Origin: Rotaria socialis
Taxonomy: Eukaryota; Rotifera; Eurotatoria; Philodinida; Philodinidae
NCBI GenBank assembly: GCA_905331475.1
Contig: CAJNYU010002006.1
Location: 81,023-145,022, forward strand
DNA length: 64,000 bases
Direction: 5' to 3'
The notes under the pieces are model-generated. The model did not search any database and was not told where the DNA came from. It was given only the letters and a program-made list of their open reading frames with translations. Both the position numbers and the translations under genes were made by a program. Positions 23,830 through 37,500 of the stretch are shown piece after piece (position 1 is the stretch's first letter; every line of letters begins with the position of its first letter).

Positions 23830-24027
23830 TTCTTTCGCAGGGACGGCGCGAAGTAATAAAAGTATAGAAGGGTTACTTGAAAACGGGAGGTTTTTTTCAA
23901 AAATCGGAGAAAATCAATAAAAATCTCTTCTATTTTCTTCAAATCGGAGTAAAATTGAAACAAAAATTTCCAAAGTTGGGGGACCCCCCCCGCCNCCCCC
24001 CCCGTTCGCGCCATCCCTGTTCATTCG
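23830..24027. mobile_element. hAT-like MITE, 182 bp, 8-bp target duplication
   Basis: The termini CAGGGACGGCGCGAA (23838) and TTCGCGCCATCCCTG (ending 24019) are 15-bp inverted repeats with one mismatch. They are flanked by ttctttcg and ttcattcg, an 8-bp direct duplication with one mismatch. An 8-bp duplication with CAGGG ends is the signature of hAT elements. The interior is non-coding and ends in a C-tract interrupted by an N (23995), where the assembly is unreliable. Confidence 0.8.
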
Positions 24028-24530
24028 TTTCAACGCTATCTAAGAAATTGGTAATTGCGTGCGAAAGTTGCTCGTATTTCTTTTTGCTGTATATAATTAC
24101 AAACTAATGAATTCGTAGATAGTATTTCATTTCAAACAAATCCGATATCCCCTAGAGATATATTCAATCGTTTTTATACTTTTGAATAAATAGATTATGT
24201 TTGCAACATGTTCGATTAATTAATACCAGATACATATGTCTTTCCATTGTGTATTGAATAGTAGTTCTTTTCTTTTCTATTTATTGTATTCACTAAAATA
24301 AATGAGCCATCTGTCTACCAACAAATCGATGAGTAAGATAAAGGCATTATTCATCGTATTGAACTTCGTCTATTCGTTGTCTAACATGCGCAATACCTTT
24401 CTTTTCATTATCTTTGCATGACAGAAAGAAAAAATTACGTTTGAAATTTGATAACAAATAATATTATAACATATAGTCTACATTTTTTTTTGTTTTTGTT
24501 TTATTTTACTGTTTGTTGCATATTAAATTC

Positions 24531-26545
24531 ATGTGGAATTCTCTGCGCTCCTATGTTATCTGGCTTCATGAACCTGGACATGTTGCTAGATTTCAACAAT
24601 ACTTTGGCGTATTACCAAAATCTAATCGTATCGTAACATTGAATGCAAATAATTTAAATAAAAATAACAATAATAACAATATAATAAATGATGATGATTA
24701 CGACTATAAGCGGATTCCTGATGAAAACAGAGATTATGATTCAAATGTTTTGGATGAATGTATCGAAGAAAGAAAACATAGTGCAAATCAAAATCAAAAT
24801 CAAAATCAAAATGAAGAAAACAATTCTTCAGAACTAGACTATAAAATTACATCATGGTTTTGGTATTATTTTTTTCAGTTTGGAGCGGCTCTTGGTAATG
24901 AAATTTTCTATATTTTATTTTTTCCAACATGGTAAAAACGTTTTTTCACTGTCTTATTGAAAATCAAATGAGATTATTCTATTTTTTCAGGATTTGGAAT
25001 GTTGATGGTGCTGTAGCAAGAAAAATATCAATTCTTTGGGCTTTTTTTATGTATATTGGACAAGCAACGAAAGATATTCTAGCTATACCACGCCCATCAT
25101 CACCACCAGTATTAAAATTAGAGAAACGGTAAAATTGGTATTGTATTCAACATTTTATCCACTAGTTGATTGTGTTTTAAGCTATGTTGAAGAATATGGG
25201 TTTCCTTCAACACACGCAATGTTTGCAGCTGGTATTCCACTGTCTCTTGTTCTGCTTTCACTTCAACGATATGATGTAAGTTTAATGTAGAATTTTCTAA
25301 TCATCATTTGTCGTTCGCTTTATCTAGTTTAATATGTGGATTGGATTAGTTGCTGCAGCCATTGTATGTGTTTGGGTGTGCCTAAGCCGAATTTATCTTG
25401 GTATGCATACATTTCTTGTAAGTTAAAATATGATTTTCAATATTTATTTTAATGTCTTATTTCAATAAGATCAAATAAACTTCTAATTGAAGTCTGATGT
25501 ATGTGACAAAATTTTTCTCAAGATTTATTTACACTAGTAATTTTGATATGACGCTAGTCGACTATGATATATTTTGAAAATATTCATCGATGCAAATTTT
25601 AAGGTTGCTCGAATAAACAAATCCTTGAATCAAAAAGTCAGTTTTCGTTTGACAATCGTTCTATTTAACTTGTTGTGATTCATAAATGTATAAATAAATA
25701 ATGCAGTCTATATGATCGAAAGAAGCAGTGTGTATTTGACATTTTGACATTATGATCTTTTTTAGACAGTCACTGAACATTGTAAAGAACACTTTTTATA
25801 GCAGTATTATCTGTTCTCAATGATGCAAGATTCTTGTTTCATTTTTTTAACTTTACTTTTTCTCTTCACCATTTGTTAAAGTGGTTTTAAAAGCATGGCA
25901 AACCACACGCATACCAAACTGCTTTAAATAGAACGACATGAAACTAATTTAATTCGTATTTTCATCTGGCACTGATTTTGCTAAATCTAAATTATATATC
26001 AGACTGTTGCATATAGTCGTAATTGACAAGTCTTTTGTTTTCGAAACAATAACAATATTCAAATGCAAAAGGCTTTCATAGAACATAGATCCATGAGTGT
26101 TTTGTTTGTTGTCGAATGAATCGCAGTGTTTACAAAAGAGAATGCATAATTGAATTTCAATCAAAACACATATGTGAAACTTGATTTGTTATTCAAAAAC
26201 AAGTTCTCCAGATTTTGCCACTAGTTGATTGGATTTGCTTACGTCGTGCATTTCTGACAAGTAAAAAAGAAGAAAAATTACAAAATAAAGCTACGAAATA
26301 TATTATGTAAAAATTAAATACTGTAAATCTCCTCAGTATTAACTTTTGATAGTAAAACGTTTGTTTTAATATATTTATAAACAATTAATCGAAAGTTCGT
26401 TCAGTAAAAAATTGAAAAATTGAGTTAAAGGAGATATTGTTGGAGTACTACTAATTTATGCTTTTTTCGTGACATTTTATATTTTCTATGGTTTAATAAA
26501 AAAAAACTGCTCATTATCATTAGCAATAGACAGTTGACATAGGTG

Positions 26546-26580
<35 letters not shown>

Positions 26581-27577
26581 TATCGTGTAATTATGTTACC
26601 ATCTCAAGAAACATTTTGCATTTAAAAATCCTTTATTATTCAGATGTACTTTTTTATTTAATTTTTCCCTGAAGTGGATTTTTTTCTTAAATACTAGTTG
26701 AACATTGTTACGTAGTGATTTATTGCTTCAGTGAAAAATACTCAAATTATAAGAATAAATTTACACATACACGGACTCGGCATTCATTGAAGCATTAACA
26801 CATCTATCAAGTGTGGATCTGTGATGCACACGGCAGTAACTACCGACAGATAATTTCCTAATTATGAGTTTCCAATAAACATCTATGAGTGTCACAATAT
26901 GTATGTGAAGATCATACGACAAAAATGAATATTCAGAATAGTTTTTGTAGTGAAATTTATTCGAAGAACTTCTTTCTAGTATTACATATGTAATAATCTC
27001 TTTTTTTTTTACATAGGATATTATTGCTGGTACAATCTATGCTTTAATATTAATTTATATAATGTTTCCATATGTGCATAGCATTGATAATTTTCAATTA
27101 ACTCATTCGTTTGCTCCAATACTTAATTTTTCTATTGGAATTCTCTTGATAAAATGTTATCCTAGCCTAAAATTATGGTCCACAGCTCGTTCAGACACGA
27201 CAGTCATATTAGGTAGTGCATTTGGTTTATGTTCAGCAACAACAGCAATGCATCAAATTGGTCTTTTAGAGAAGCCATTAGCACCACCACTTTATTCAAT
27301 CATAGCGCCAAATTTAGGTTTATGCATTGTACGCACAATACTTGGCATGATATTTATTTATGCTACGCGACAAATAGTAAAAACCGTTGCTTTACGTGCA
27401 ACATGTTCTATCTATGGGCTTGATTGGAAAAATCCTGAATCAAAACGTTTAGCAAAAGTCGAAATGCCGTATTATTATTTAACTTATTTTGCTATTGGCT
27501 TCAATATATCTTTTACATGTCCGTTATTTTTTCGCGCAATAGGAATCAATCGAGATTATAGTTATACAGAACTGTAA
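24531..27577 (+). CDS. SGPP1: Sphingosine-1-phosphate phosphatase (PAP2 family)
   Basis: Five exons (24531-24931, 24991-25128, 25182-25275, 25328-25417, 27017-27577) give 427 residues. The PAP2 phosphatase signature is complete: KDILAIPRP (K-x6-RP), PSTHAM, and SRIYLGMHTFLDI (SR-x5-H-x3-D), whose H and D are split by intron 4. The order of motifs and flanking text (IWNVDG, ARSDTTVILGSAFG, VEMPYYYLTYFAIGF) fits SGPP1/2, multi-pass ER enzymes that dephosphorylate sphingosine-1-phosphate. The N-terminal cytosolic part holds an Asn/Asp-rich insert (residues about 39-100, including NQNQNQNQ). The acceptor at 25181 is chosen because the earlier one (after ccactag) gives a stop. Intron 4 is 1.6 kb, unlike the 52-59 bp others. 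Whether it corresponds to SGPP1 or SGPP2 cannot be told. Confidence 0.9.
26547..26577. repeat. TA microsatellite in SGPP intron 4
   Basis: An uninterrupted (ta)n tract of about 31 bases inside the 1.6-kb intron. Confidence 0.95.
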
Positions 27578-30500
27578 AACACTCGAACAGAAAAAAAACC
27601 GAAAAGAACAAACAATCCGGTGTGTCAACTGCGTAGAATGCGTTGTTTTTTGTTATGTAGTGTGTTTCTTTGCATTTAAGTAAAAATATGATACAAAATA
27701 TATTTGATTAAATTTTCAGGTATGGTAATAAGAATGAATAGACTCTTTTTTTCATTTCATCCAAGCAATACTATATAGTTACGTTGTTACTTGATACAAG
27801 ATAAAGACAACTAGTATCATCTTGTATTTTTTTCTCGAACAGTAAGGGGAAGGGGGGTTGTAAAAATATCAAAATAAGAAAATCGAATTTGCCTAATGAA
27901 CAAAAAACAAATAGAAAAGATCAAGTTCTTAAATGTCGAGAGTTTAATAACGTACGAGTAGAAAATTTATAGGTCAATTTTTTTATCAATTTATTAACAA
28001 GGCAAATATTTATAATAATATCAACAATAAAAAAGAAAAAAAACTGCAGCTGCCTGTTTCATCTACAAGAGTTATTGATAAATTCAGTCAATGCCAGCTG
28101 CCAACGATTTGTATTCATTGTTTGTGTCTGGTCTATGCAATTTTAAACAATTGAAAATGTTCCGAATATCCTGGAGTTAATTAGTTTCTTTTCTTATAAA
28201 CAATATTTGTTAAGTCTATAATCATTTTCTACTTTTATTTAACATGTTGCATGTCTTAATTCAACGTAAAATATATTAACGAGAAAATTTTTGTGTGGTA
28301 ATAGACGATTATTTATCACTCAAGTATTGCATGATAAGAAATAGAACTAAAGATTTTTCATGTTCATTTTTAAATGTAAGAAAGAGAAAAAAAAAACATG
28401 AATCGATTTGAAAACCGTTTCGAAGATTATTAATAATCAGATGGATATATATACATGTGCGTGTGTGGTTAACGAGCCGGAAGAAATTCTCTCGTTTTCT
28501 CTTGAGAATTGTACTGCGTGCGTGCGCGTCCATTATTTGCGGACAAGTGAGCTTGCGCGTGACTATGCGAGTGTGAGCTTGTCCCTCTTTCATCATCATT
28601 AGTATGAGTAGCGTGCAGTGTTTGTTTCAGATTTTCTCATCATCATACTCTTTGTTTGCTCGTTATCTCTTAGTTAATCAACTACAATTAAGCAACAAAC
28701 TTTTCGTTTTAAATAATTAAAAAACCGTTTAGTTGCATACTTTTACTTTCAGTTCTTCGTATGTTATTCTCTGTTGACTCATTTTTTCTTTTTCTTTGTT
28801 TATTTGTTGACATGCTGTTATTGTAAATGTGAAGAAGCGCCTTGCATGATGTTTGTGATAGTTAATTGTAATTCGCTTCAGCAATAGCCTGTATCGTATG
28901 TTTGCATGTGTGGTTTCTGACGTATGTGTCAAAACTCTTGGGATCTTGTTTTTTCATGCGATTCTAATCAGCTCACAGTTACAGTACAATAGGCAGTGAA
29001 AAAAATATGTCTATCAATGTTTATATGTGCAAATCAATGGAATACTGAAGTTTTCTCATTCTTTTCTCGTTGTCATTTTTTTTATATTTGAAAACAACAT
29101 CGAGCAACTATGGCATCAGAATAAAGATGCATGACAGCGAGTGTGAAACGAACGAAAAATAGATCAACCATGAATATTAATAGCAGAAGCTAAATCTAGA
29201 TATAAGATAAACATTAGACTTCCATTAGTAGAAGCAAAAATTAGATACATAACATACGAATAATGACGGTGGCAAACATCAAGAGCTATGAATAAGAAGA
29301 AGGGGAAGAAAAAACGATTTGTTCAGTGTGTCTTCAACTGTTGTCCTACTATGTTTGTTTTTGTGAAACAATCCATAATGAACGTGATGTTCAAGTATAT
29401 ATAAATATGTAACTACATATTTCGTCAAATATCATGTAGCAGGAGAAGGGTTCAACAAGAAGAAATGGTCTGCCGTCTTTATGTGTGTATGTATAGTCAT
29501 CATGACTATGCTAGAAACCGGAATAAGAGCGTTAAGAATACAAATGATGACAATTCCTTCCGATTTTTTTTCGCTTTGTTGTGTTGTTGTTGATGTCTGT
29601 CACTCGGTTCACTATAATTATCCTTTGCAAATGTGCATGGATAACGGAAGGACAATAACCACGTAGGGTATATGTATATATATATGCAATTTTTTTTGTT
29701 TTATATCTGATAAACGATATTAAACTGTCTCTGCTCACATATATTCATATTTTGTATATCTTTTGTCTTTGCTTGAATGCTGTCAACAGATAGTAAACTA
29801 TTTGTTGATATCTAATTGTATACTATTAGGATGAGGTCAATGTTCATTCATGACTATCATAGTGATTAAATCGAAGCCGTATATATTCAAATAAGATTTG
29901 GAAGAAAGGTCGCATGTAGATGAATAATAACCAAAATAAATTATAGCACCCTGTTAGTGACGAAATTAATCACTAACGTTTTCTTTTTTATTTCAATGAA
30001 AAATGTTTTTAATGTAACCTTGAATGAATAGCAAAGGATGCCATCGAACACACTTGTTACGTACACTTGGTGAATGTCGTTTACTTCTATCCTACCGAAG
30101 TTTTCTTAATGTTCTTTGATTCTTAACAATATGTTACCGTTACATTATTCATAGTCACTCGTACAGAAAGAGAGAGAGAGAGAGAGAGAGAGACAGAAAT
30201 ATCGAGACAAGACCGAAAAAGAAAATAAAACGTCCGCAGTCTATTTTTTTTTCTTAATGTGGCACATTTTTTTGCTCACAACCAACGCGCCTTGCTTTTG
30301 CCTATGTGAATGATGAGAAATTCATCAACAAAGAGCTAATACAATCGATTATATACACGAACGTCAGTCGAATTTTCCCTTCTTTAATCCTATCAGTGAG
30401 TACATAATAATAAAGTATGTTGTTTGATCGTTCGACAAATGACGACTTTCCTTTTTATTGCTTATTTTTATCGATATACATAAATTACTCATAGAAAATC

Positions 30501-31281
30501 GCCACATCAACTAGGTTTTAATACATTGAACAATGAGCATCTACATTTCATTATTAAAACGAAAGAGAAACAAAGCTTCTTGAACCAGATTAAGTTTTAT
30601 ATTATGAATCTGTCAGTCATCGTCAATTGTATCAACTCGCAAGGCTTCAGTCAAATAATAGACGAAAAAGAAGAGACGAGTTGTCGACTTCTTTTTTTTT
30701 ATTATCTCATAAAATTTCTTGTTCTTGTTCTGTTTCCATTCTATTCTTTATGGTTCTCTGATAAAAATAAATTGGATATTGAATATAAACTTCATTGACA
30801 CCCGAAGCAGCTTTTTCTCTTGTCACTTCTTCTACGAATAAAAAACAAGGATAACATTACGCTCATTAACATTGTCATTTCCTTACGGCGCAGAAAGAAA
30901 CTGTTGAAGAGAAGCAATAAAATTATTATCGGGTTAAGTACGCATAGTTTTTTCAATATTTATACGACACTAACACAATATGATCATCGCAAAAAAAAAT
31001 TTTTTTAACAATAAATCAACCAAAAACCTTAGAAATTTTTATTGGAATATTAGACAGTATGGCTTATTTTGTATGAGTAAGAATCCATTTGTTATTTGAA
31101 GGTCTTCTTTATACTTTAGTAATTCAATCATCATTCTTTCCTCTGTTCTATGTATATATTGACTTTTGTCTTTACCTTTTTCTTTTTCCTTTGTAGATAT
31201 TCAACTACTTCTGTTACAAATGTACGATGTATTATCGATAGATTTTTTTTTTTATTGAATGACTTTGATATTCATTCGAAT
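27578..31281. other. 3.7-kb interval without supportable genes
   Basis: Apart from the likely 3' UTR of the SGPP gene, no coding region can be supported. Short frames on both strands lack motifs. A (ga)n tract lies at about 30172-30192. The region just before 31282 should contain the 5' UTR of the membrane-protein gene. Confidence 0.5.
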
Positions 31282-33228
31282 ATGAGTGACTTACTATCAA
31301 ATATTGTCTCGGATGATGGATCATCATCTAGTAAATTACTCATAAAACAATCTGCTTCGAATTCGAATATGTCAATCAATGGTACCATCACGGATTCAAT
31401 GTCAACTACTGTGGGTATTGGTTACGACGCAAGACGAATTTTATTGATTGCTGTGGCTATAATAGCTGTTCTTATCTGTCTTATTATATGTATATTTGTA
31501 TGCATACGGATTTTTCTTATACGGTATGTATAAATTTTATTTCATAAATTATTTTGATGATTCGATCCATTGATTTGTTTTCAAATTATATGAACGAATG
31601 ATTTCACTATTGTATTGATTGTCTATATTTAATACTGAACGAGATACATGTAATTTATCATCATAGAATGAAAGGCCATGTATTAATTGTAGATTAGGTA
31701 TACTGGTTATTAATTTCCAATTTTTTTCCTCTTCATCATCTACATGTAAAACAAAATACTTAAAAATGAATATAAATAGTTAAAATACAAACACATATGA
31801 ACAGTTGGTATTACTACAGGACGACGTTTAACATTAACATCATAACCACCTGCTACATAAATAAATCTTCCAAATGGAACAACTTCATTTGGAATTAAAA
31901 CAATCAAGGATCGAGCTCGTACAGGTTCAATAGATGATTCTTTAGTCCATTGAGTATCTATTGGCCATTTTAAACGATAATATTCACCATGTGTTATACT
32001 TTCACATGATAATATATCAAATCCACCTATAACATGTATTTCACCGTCGATCATTCCCACTCCTGGACCAGACTAAAATTAATTTTTCGAAGTTTTAACG
32101 AATAAGAAAAAAACAACAACTACTTTACTGTAGGTAATGGAAGATTAGGTAATGATAGCCATGTTTCAGGTACTTTTTTTATCTCCATTATATAACATTG
32201 AGATAATGGTTCATTTCTGGAGAAAATTAAATTACATAGTAAACATTAAGATGTTTTGTTATATTTACAAGTGACTATGACCGCCAATCAAGACAATATA
32301 TTTCTCATCTAGCGAATAGACTTTTTTAATAAAATTCTTTTTTTTCAACTTCAAACTACTTACCCGCAGCAATTCCAAAACTTACAGCCATATTTGGTAA
32401 TGAAACAATCGGTTGAAGAATATCATTTGTTGAATTATATTTATAATCATTTTCAGGTGATTTACGTAATTTATTAATTGGATCAAATATATAACCACCA
32501 ATAATGTATGAATTATCATCGACATGAACGATTGCATATCGTTTTCGATACTGTTTCATATTTTCTAAGAAGGACATTAATTTTTCAGTTAAATTTGCTA
32601 TTTCTAATTCATCAATGTCTAATGTTGGCGATAGAATAACGAGTGAAGGCTTCGAAAATTCAGATTTTTCATCACTAGCATCATATAATTGTCCGAAACC
32701 AATGCTTAAATTTTGTTCTAAATAATCTCGATAGCATTCGTCAAATTGATCTGATTTACATATTAAATCATAGAATCGTTTTCTTTCAAAATATGATTGT
32801 TGCTGTTCAATAACATTGATAGGTTCTTGATGTAATTGTTCTATCATTATGATATGAAGAAAAGAAAACAAATCCCTTGTATCGTCATAGCAACATTCTT
32901 TTATTTTTATTTTTTAGGCGACCTAAATCAAAGCGTCAAGAAAATAAAGAAACCCTGCTATCGGAACAGTCAAGCATACCATCGGGTACGAAATCATCTA
33001 AAGCAACAAATAATACAGTAAGAAAAGATTTAAATAATTGAATAGGAAGAAAAAGTTCGTTTGTTTCTGTAGACAGGAAGTAACGGCAAACAAAGATCAT
33101 CTATTCAAGACACTATTTCAAATTCAGCTAAAGCAACAACAAAACCATTCTACTATGATAATCTTGACGATATTCCGTTTATTGATGAATCTCGGCCAAC
33201 AAGTGTTATTGACATTGCACAAGTTTAG
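31282..33228 (+). CDS. Small single-pass membrane protein, host of a nested gene
   Basis: Three exons (31282-31523, 32918-33017, 33073-33228) join in phase to 165 residues. The first 48 residues are Ser/Asn-rich with two possible N-glycosylation sites (NMS, NGT). One strong membrane helix follows (ILLIAVAIIAVLICLIICIF). Basic residues come directly after it (RRPKSKRQ), so the C-terminal tail is probably cytosolic. The tail is Ser/Thr-rich and ends PFYYDNLDDIPFIDE...SVIDIAQV. I do not recognise a family. Intron 1 (31524-32917) contains a complete Kelch gene on the opposite strand. The model rests on splice-site quality and on frame agreement across two junctions. Confidence 0.65.
31549..32871 (-). 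CDS. Kelch-repeat protein nested antisense in an intron
   Basis: Five exons (32871-32364, 32320-32269, 32216-32129, 32072-31793, 31739-31549) give 372 residues; a second in-frame ATG at 32847 would give 364. Kelch hallmarks with the double glycine recur: NSYIIGGYIFD, KYIVLIGGHSH, GEIHVIGGFDIL and FIYVAGGYDVN, each followed at a distance by W (TWLSLP, TQWTKE, NWKLIT, QWIESS). This is a beta-propeller of at least four visible blades. No BTB or F-box domain is seen; the N-terminal 80 residues are acidic and unassigned. The donor gtttgt at the end of exon 4 is weak but is the only one preserving frame. The gene lies wholly within intron 1 of the plus-strand membrane-protein gene. Confidence 0.75.
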
Positions 33229-34595
33229 CAAAAAACTGTAAACTCTTTCTTTCGTTATAATGAACAGTAAATATTTGTCGAAGATCGCCGCATACGGAAT
33301 TAAGCCAGATATCATTATTTTTATTTTTTTTTGTCCTATCTCAATAATCAGAAACAATTATTGAACAACATGCATATGCTTATCTTTCCTATCTTTTGTT
33401 AAGTTAATTATTCATTTATTTAAACTTATACTTGTCGGCAAGTATTTCTATGTACATAATTTGTTTTTTGGTTTTTTGATGAATTATCATTATTGGATTT
33501 ATTCTTGTTTCTATCTTGCTTCATATAAAAAAGAACATATGAATAAAAATCACACACACACACACACACTTTACTCCATCAAAGAAAGATTGTCTTTTAA
33601 AACAAGGAATGCATCTCGGAATGATGTTAATGCTTTTCAAGGATTTTGTGCTCAGGTCGATTTTTTTTGTGAAATAAATAGAAGATTGAATCAACGCTTG
33701 AGTAAGTTTCACTAAAAATAAAATGTATAAAAAAACCTTGAACAAACTATTGCTCTTCGCTAAGGGTTTAGTTTTGAAAGGAATTAAAAATTTAATTCTG
33801 ATAAACAATTTATTGTAGAAAGTGCAAAGATAAAATTCTTATCTAGATTTTGAATTATTATTGAACATACAATGTATGTACCGCGTATTTCCTAGTCTGA
33901 ATTTTTATATGTATATTTGTTATTGAAGTACACTTCATTTGAGAAGATTAGGATTCTTTATTAAATAAACAGTCATGCTATTAAATTTAGTCATTTCCTA
34001 GAAAAAAGTTAGAGTAATTGCTAAAGAAAAACTCAGTACATTTCGTTCTATTCTACAGATGTTTTACTTTATCATGACGAGTCGATGAAGAATTAATCAA
34101 GTAGCTATTTAAAGATTCAAATAATTGAATAACTAATTTTGCAAGCCCATATGACTCGCATAAGATATTATCATATATTCTAATTAACATTTGAGAAATA
34201 TTCGATTAAAAGTCTTGAAAAACAAAAATATTGTTACCAAGACAAAAATGCAATATGGATCAAAATTTTCAAACCAAACGGAACGTGTGCGTTTTCAGCT
34301 TCTGAATGTTCTCTATGCTAGAAATAAAGCAGAAACAAATTCAGCTGTATCAATAAACCATAAAACATTTTTGAAAAATATTCATATTGTAATTGCTAAA
34401 CTGCAGTATATTATACTCTTTTATTTCTTCCCTGTGAGTATTACTGTACCAACGATTTTGTGCGACTTCTATCTACATCTAAATTACAATTGGTCTACTC
34501 TAGAAGAAGAAAACGAATCAGTCAGATTTCTGCTCTGCATCGCATATTATCATCATTTATTTCATATCTCTAGTTGATTATTTAAATATATCAAC
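33229..34595. other. Interval without supportable genes
   Basis: No frame with recognisable features. A (ca)n tract of about 20 bases lies at 33553-33569. In-frame stop TGA lies 19-21 bases upstream of the SPG11 ATG. Confidence 0.5.
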
Positions 34596-37500
34596 ATGGA
34601 TTTTATCAAGTCTCAATTCGAAGCTGCTCTAGCTTCTAAACGTCCATTAACAAAACAAGGCTTAACATCATTAATTGATTCTATTGAACAAACACAATTA
34701 TCAACATTATATCGTTGGTTATTTCATCGTTTAAATGATCATTTACTTTATGTAGCACGTCATAATCAACCAGTAGATTTTTTTCTTTCGGCACGTCAAT
34801 TATCATTTTATTTACACGAACATTTTATAAATACTTATACTTCGTTACAATCTGCAGGAATAAAACAATTAAATCAAATATTAAGAAGTCTTCAACAGCA
34901 ACAACCATTAACACAAAATGAATTAAATCAATGGAAACGTTCACAGCCAGGTTTAAAACGCGATGATTTAATTCTTCATTGTTTATTTTATAATTCACCA
35001 CAATTAGTATTATCGAATGAGACTAGTATATTACTTGGTGATTTATTTCGTGTTGGTTTACATACATGTGTGCAGAATTTAGCTGATCGAGATAATAAAA
35101 CATCTATAAAAATTTTATTTAGTCTTGGTTTAGCACCATTAGATATTATACATCGAATTATGTCTACAACTGTCTATCATCATTTAAGAATCTATTGTGC
35201 ACAATATTTAAATGAGTTTGGTATAGAATTTTATTTAACTAGTCAAGAAATAAATATATTAAATTTATTAAATCATTTAAAACAATTTTATACGAGTGAA
35301 AGTATCTTAGATTTACTTGATAGTAGAAAACAATCAATTGAATATTGGAATAAAATACTTACAGCAGTTCCATTAGTTACAACATTTAATTGTCGAGATA
35401 TTCAACCAAGTATAAAGCAACCATCTCCAGCAATAGCATCGTCAAAACGAATTGCTTATAAACAAGTGGCTTTTGAATGGATGCATACAATTATGGATAA
35501 TGATAATCAAGAAGCAAAAAGATGGTTATTAACTACTGAAGGTCGACATTTAACGGGTGAAGATCCATTATTTCTATCGAAAGGTATGACTAAATACATA
35601 TAGCACTCACTTAGTTGACAATGAATTGTTAAATTAAAGTTATGATATAATAACAAAAGACCCTATCGAAAAATATTTTCTCTAACTTCTTAGAAGCACA
35701 TTTTAAAACTCTTGTTTTCACTATGAATTTCTTCTCTGTTGATGGCGTCGATCACGAAATGAGAAATCTAATACATGATTAAATTCGAATATTCACTGAA
35801 GAAATTTTCAAAAGCAAAGAGCTGCAGCTAACCGAAGATATCAATCTGATGAGCTAAATTTTAGTACTCACTAATACAAATAAGAAGAAAAAAAACTCGT
35901 TAAAACATGAAACGATTTTCATATGAGAATCATTTGAAATCAATGCATGCTGAATATTTGTGTTTCGTAACGAACACTCGTGATAGAGAAATATCTGAAA
36001 ATGAATTGTTTTCTAATTAAATCAAAAACCTTGACAATTCTAATGAGAAAACTTTCATTTTTATACATTAACAAACAAATAGTTTGTTCAATTTAGATGA
36101 TGAACTACAAAAACAAATTCAATTAGCTTACGTATATGCATCTTCGCGTCAATCGTTAAGTTTACTAAAACAATTAAGTTCAATTGAAAAAATGAATAAT
36201 TTTGAGATAATATGGCCACATTTAAATCCATCTCTTCAATGGTCCTTTGTACGGTTAGCTCAATGGATCCCTCCGAATTCATCTGACACAATTTTTTGGG
36301 AAAATATCATTCAAGATGAAACAAATGATTCATTAATATTAAAGCAAAGTAAACTCTATCGGATTTATCCGGCTTATATTTATTTTTCACTCAATGATGA
36401 AAATGAAAACGTTGATAATGACGAAAAGTGGTGTCAATGGTTACGTTCAAAACCATGTGATTATGCATTACAAAATTCTTTTGATAATACACTTCCAATT
36501 GATCCATTGGTTAATATTGTTCGTCAGGGTATCGAAAATCGTCAAGACGATTTGGATAGTAATCTAATTAGGCAGTATCCTGCATTACGTTTATTATCAA
36601 AATGTTCAAAAATAAATTCATTTGACATAAGTATTTATCATTTACTTGATCGTTTTAGTCAACTCGATGTATCTCGATGTTTTACATCGCAAGAAACAAA
36701 TAAATTTCGTTCAAATGAAGATATAACTATATTACACGATTGTTTTTCATCATTAAGCGATACCAATACAAATGATCAACAACAACATTCAATTGATTAT
36801 CGTTATCTATTCGGACAAAATCGTCCGTTGACATCGTTTGCACATTTTCTGGCATCATCTATTGACGATCAAGAACAAAACCAACAAAATTCCTCAACCT
36901 CAATTGATCGACGTTTTACTCGTTTGAAAGACTTCTTGATAACATCATGTAAAACAAAATTAAAAAATTATTTATCCTCAATTATCTTATTTGATATATG
37001 TAATGAAGATACATTTTTCATACGTTTGTATGTATCATTAATGAGAATATTAAAAACAATAGTCTCAGAAGATCATACATCAATATCATTAAAATTATTA
37101 TCATCAAGTACAAATCTTAATTCATTAAATTCAATAAAACAATTAATTTTATTTAAACTTTTTTCACAAACATATTCATTACAACATATACCAACATTAT
37201 TAACATATTATATAAATCGTTCGTGTTGGTTTGAAATGTTATTTATTTCACAATTGTTTCATTATAGCGTTGATGATATTATATCATGTTTATCACAAAC
37301 ACAACAGAATACACAACAATGTATGTTATTTGAACATTTAAAGTGTTGTTTTAAACGATTGGTTAAACATGATCCTACACCATTGTTGAAACAGGATCTT
37401 TTTGCTTTATTAACTGATCAATCATTAACATCAGAACAATTGAAATTAAGATTTCAACAAGGTATGCAGATTGAATACTAAATTTGACAGCAGTCGACAG

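Noticed and set aside
33461-33808. Overlapping frames on both strands near a CA microsatellite
   Set aside because: Low complexity, no motif and no splice partners.
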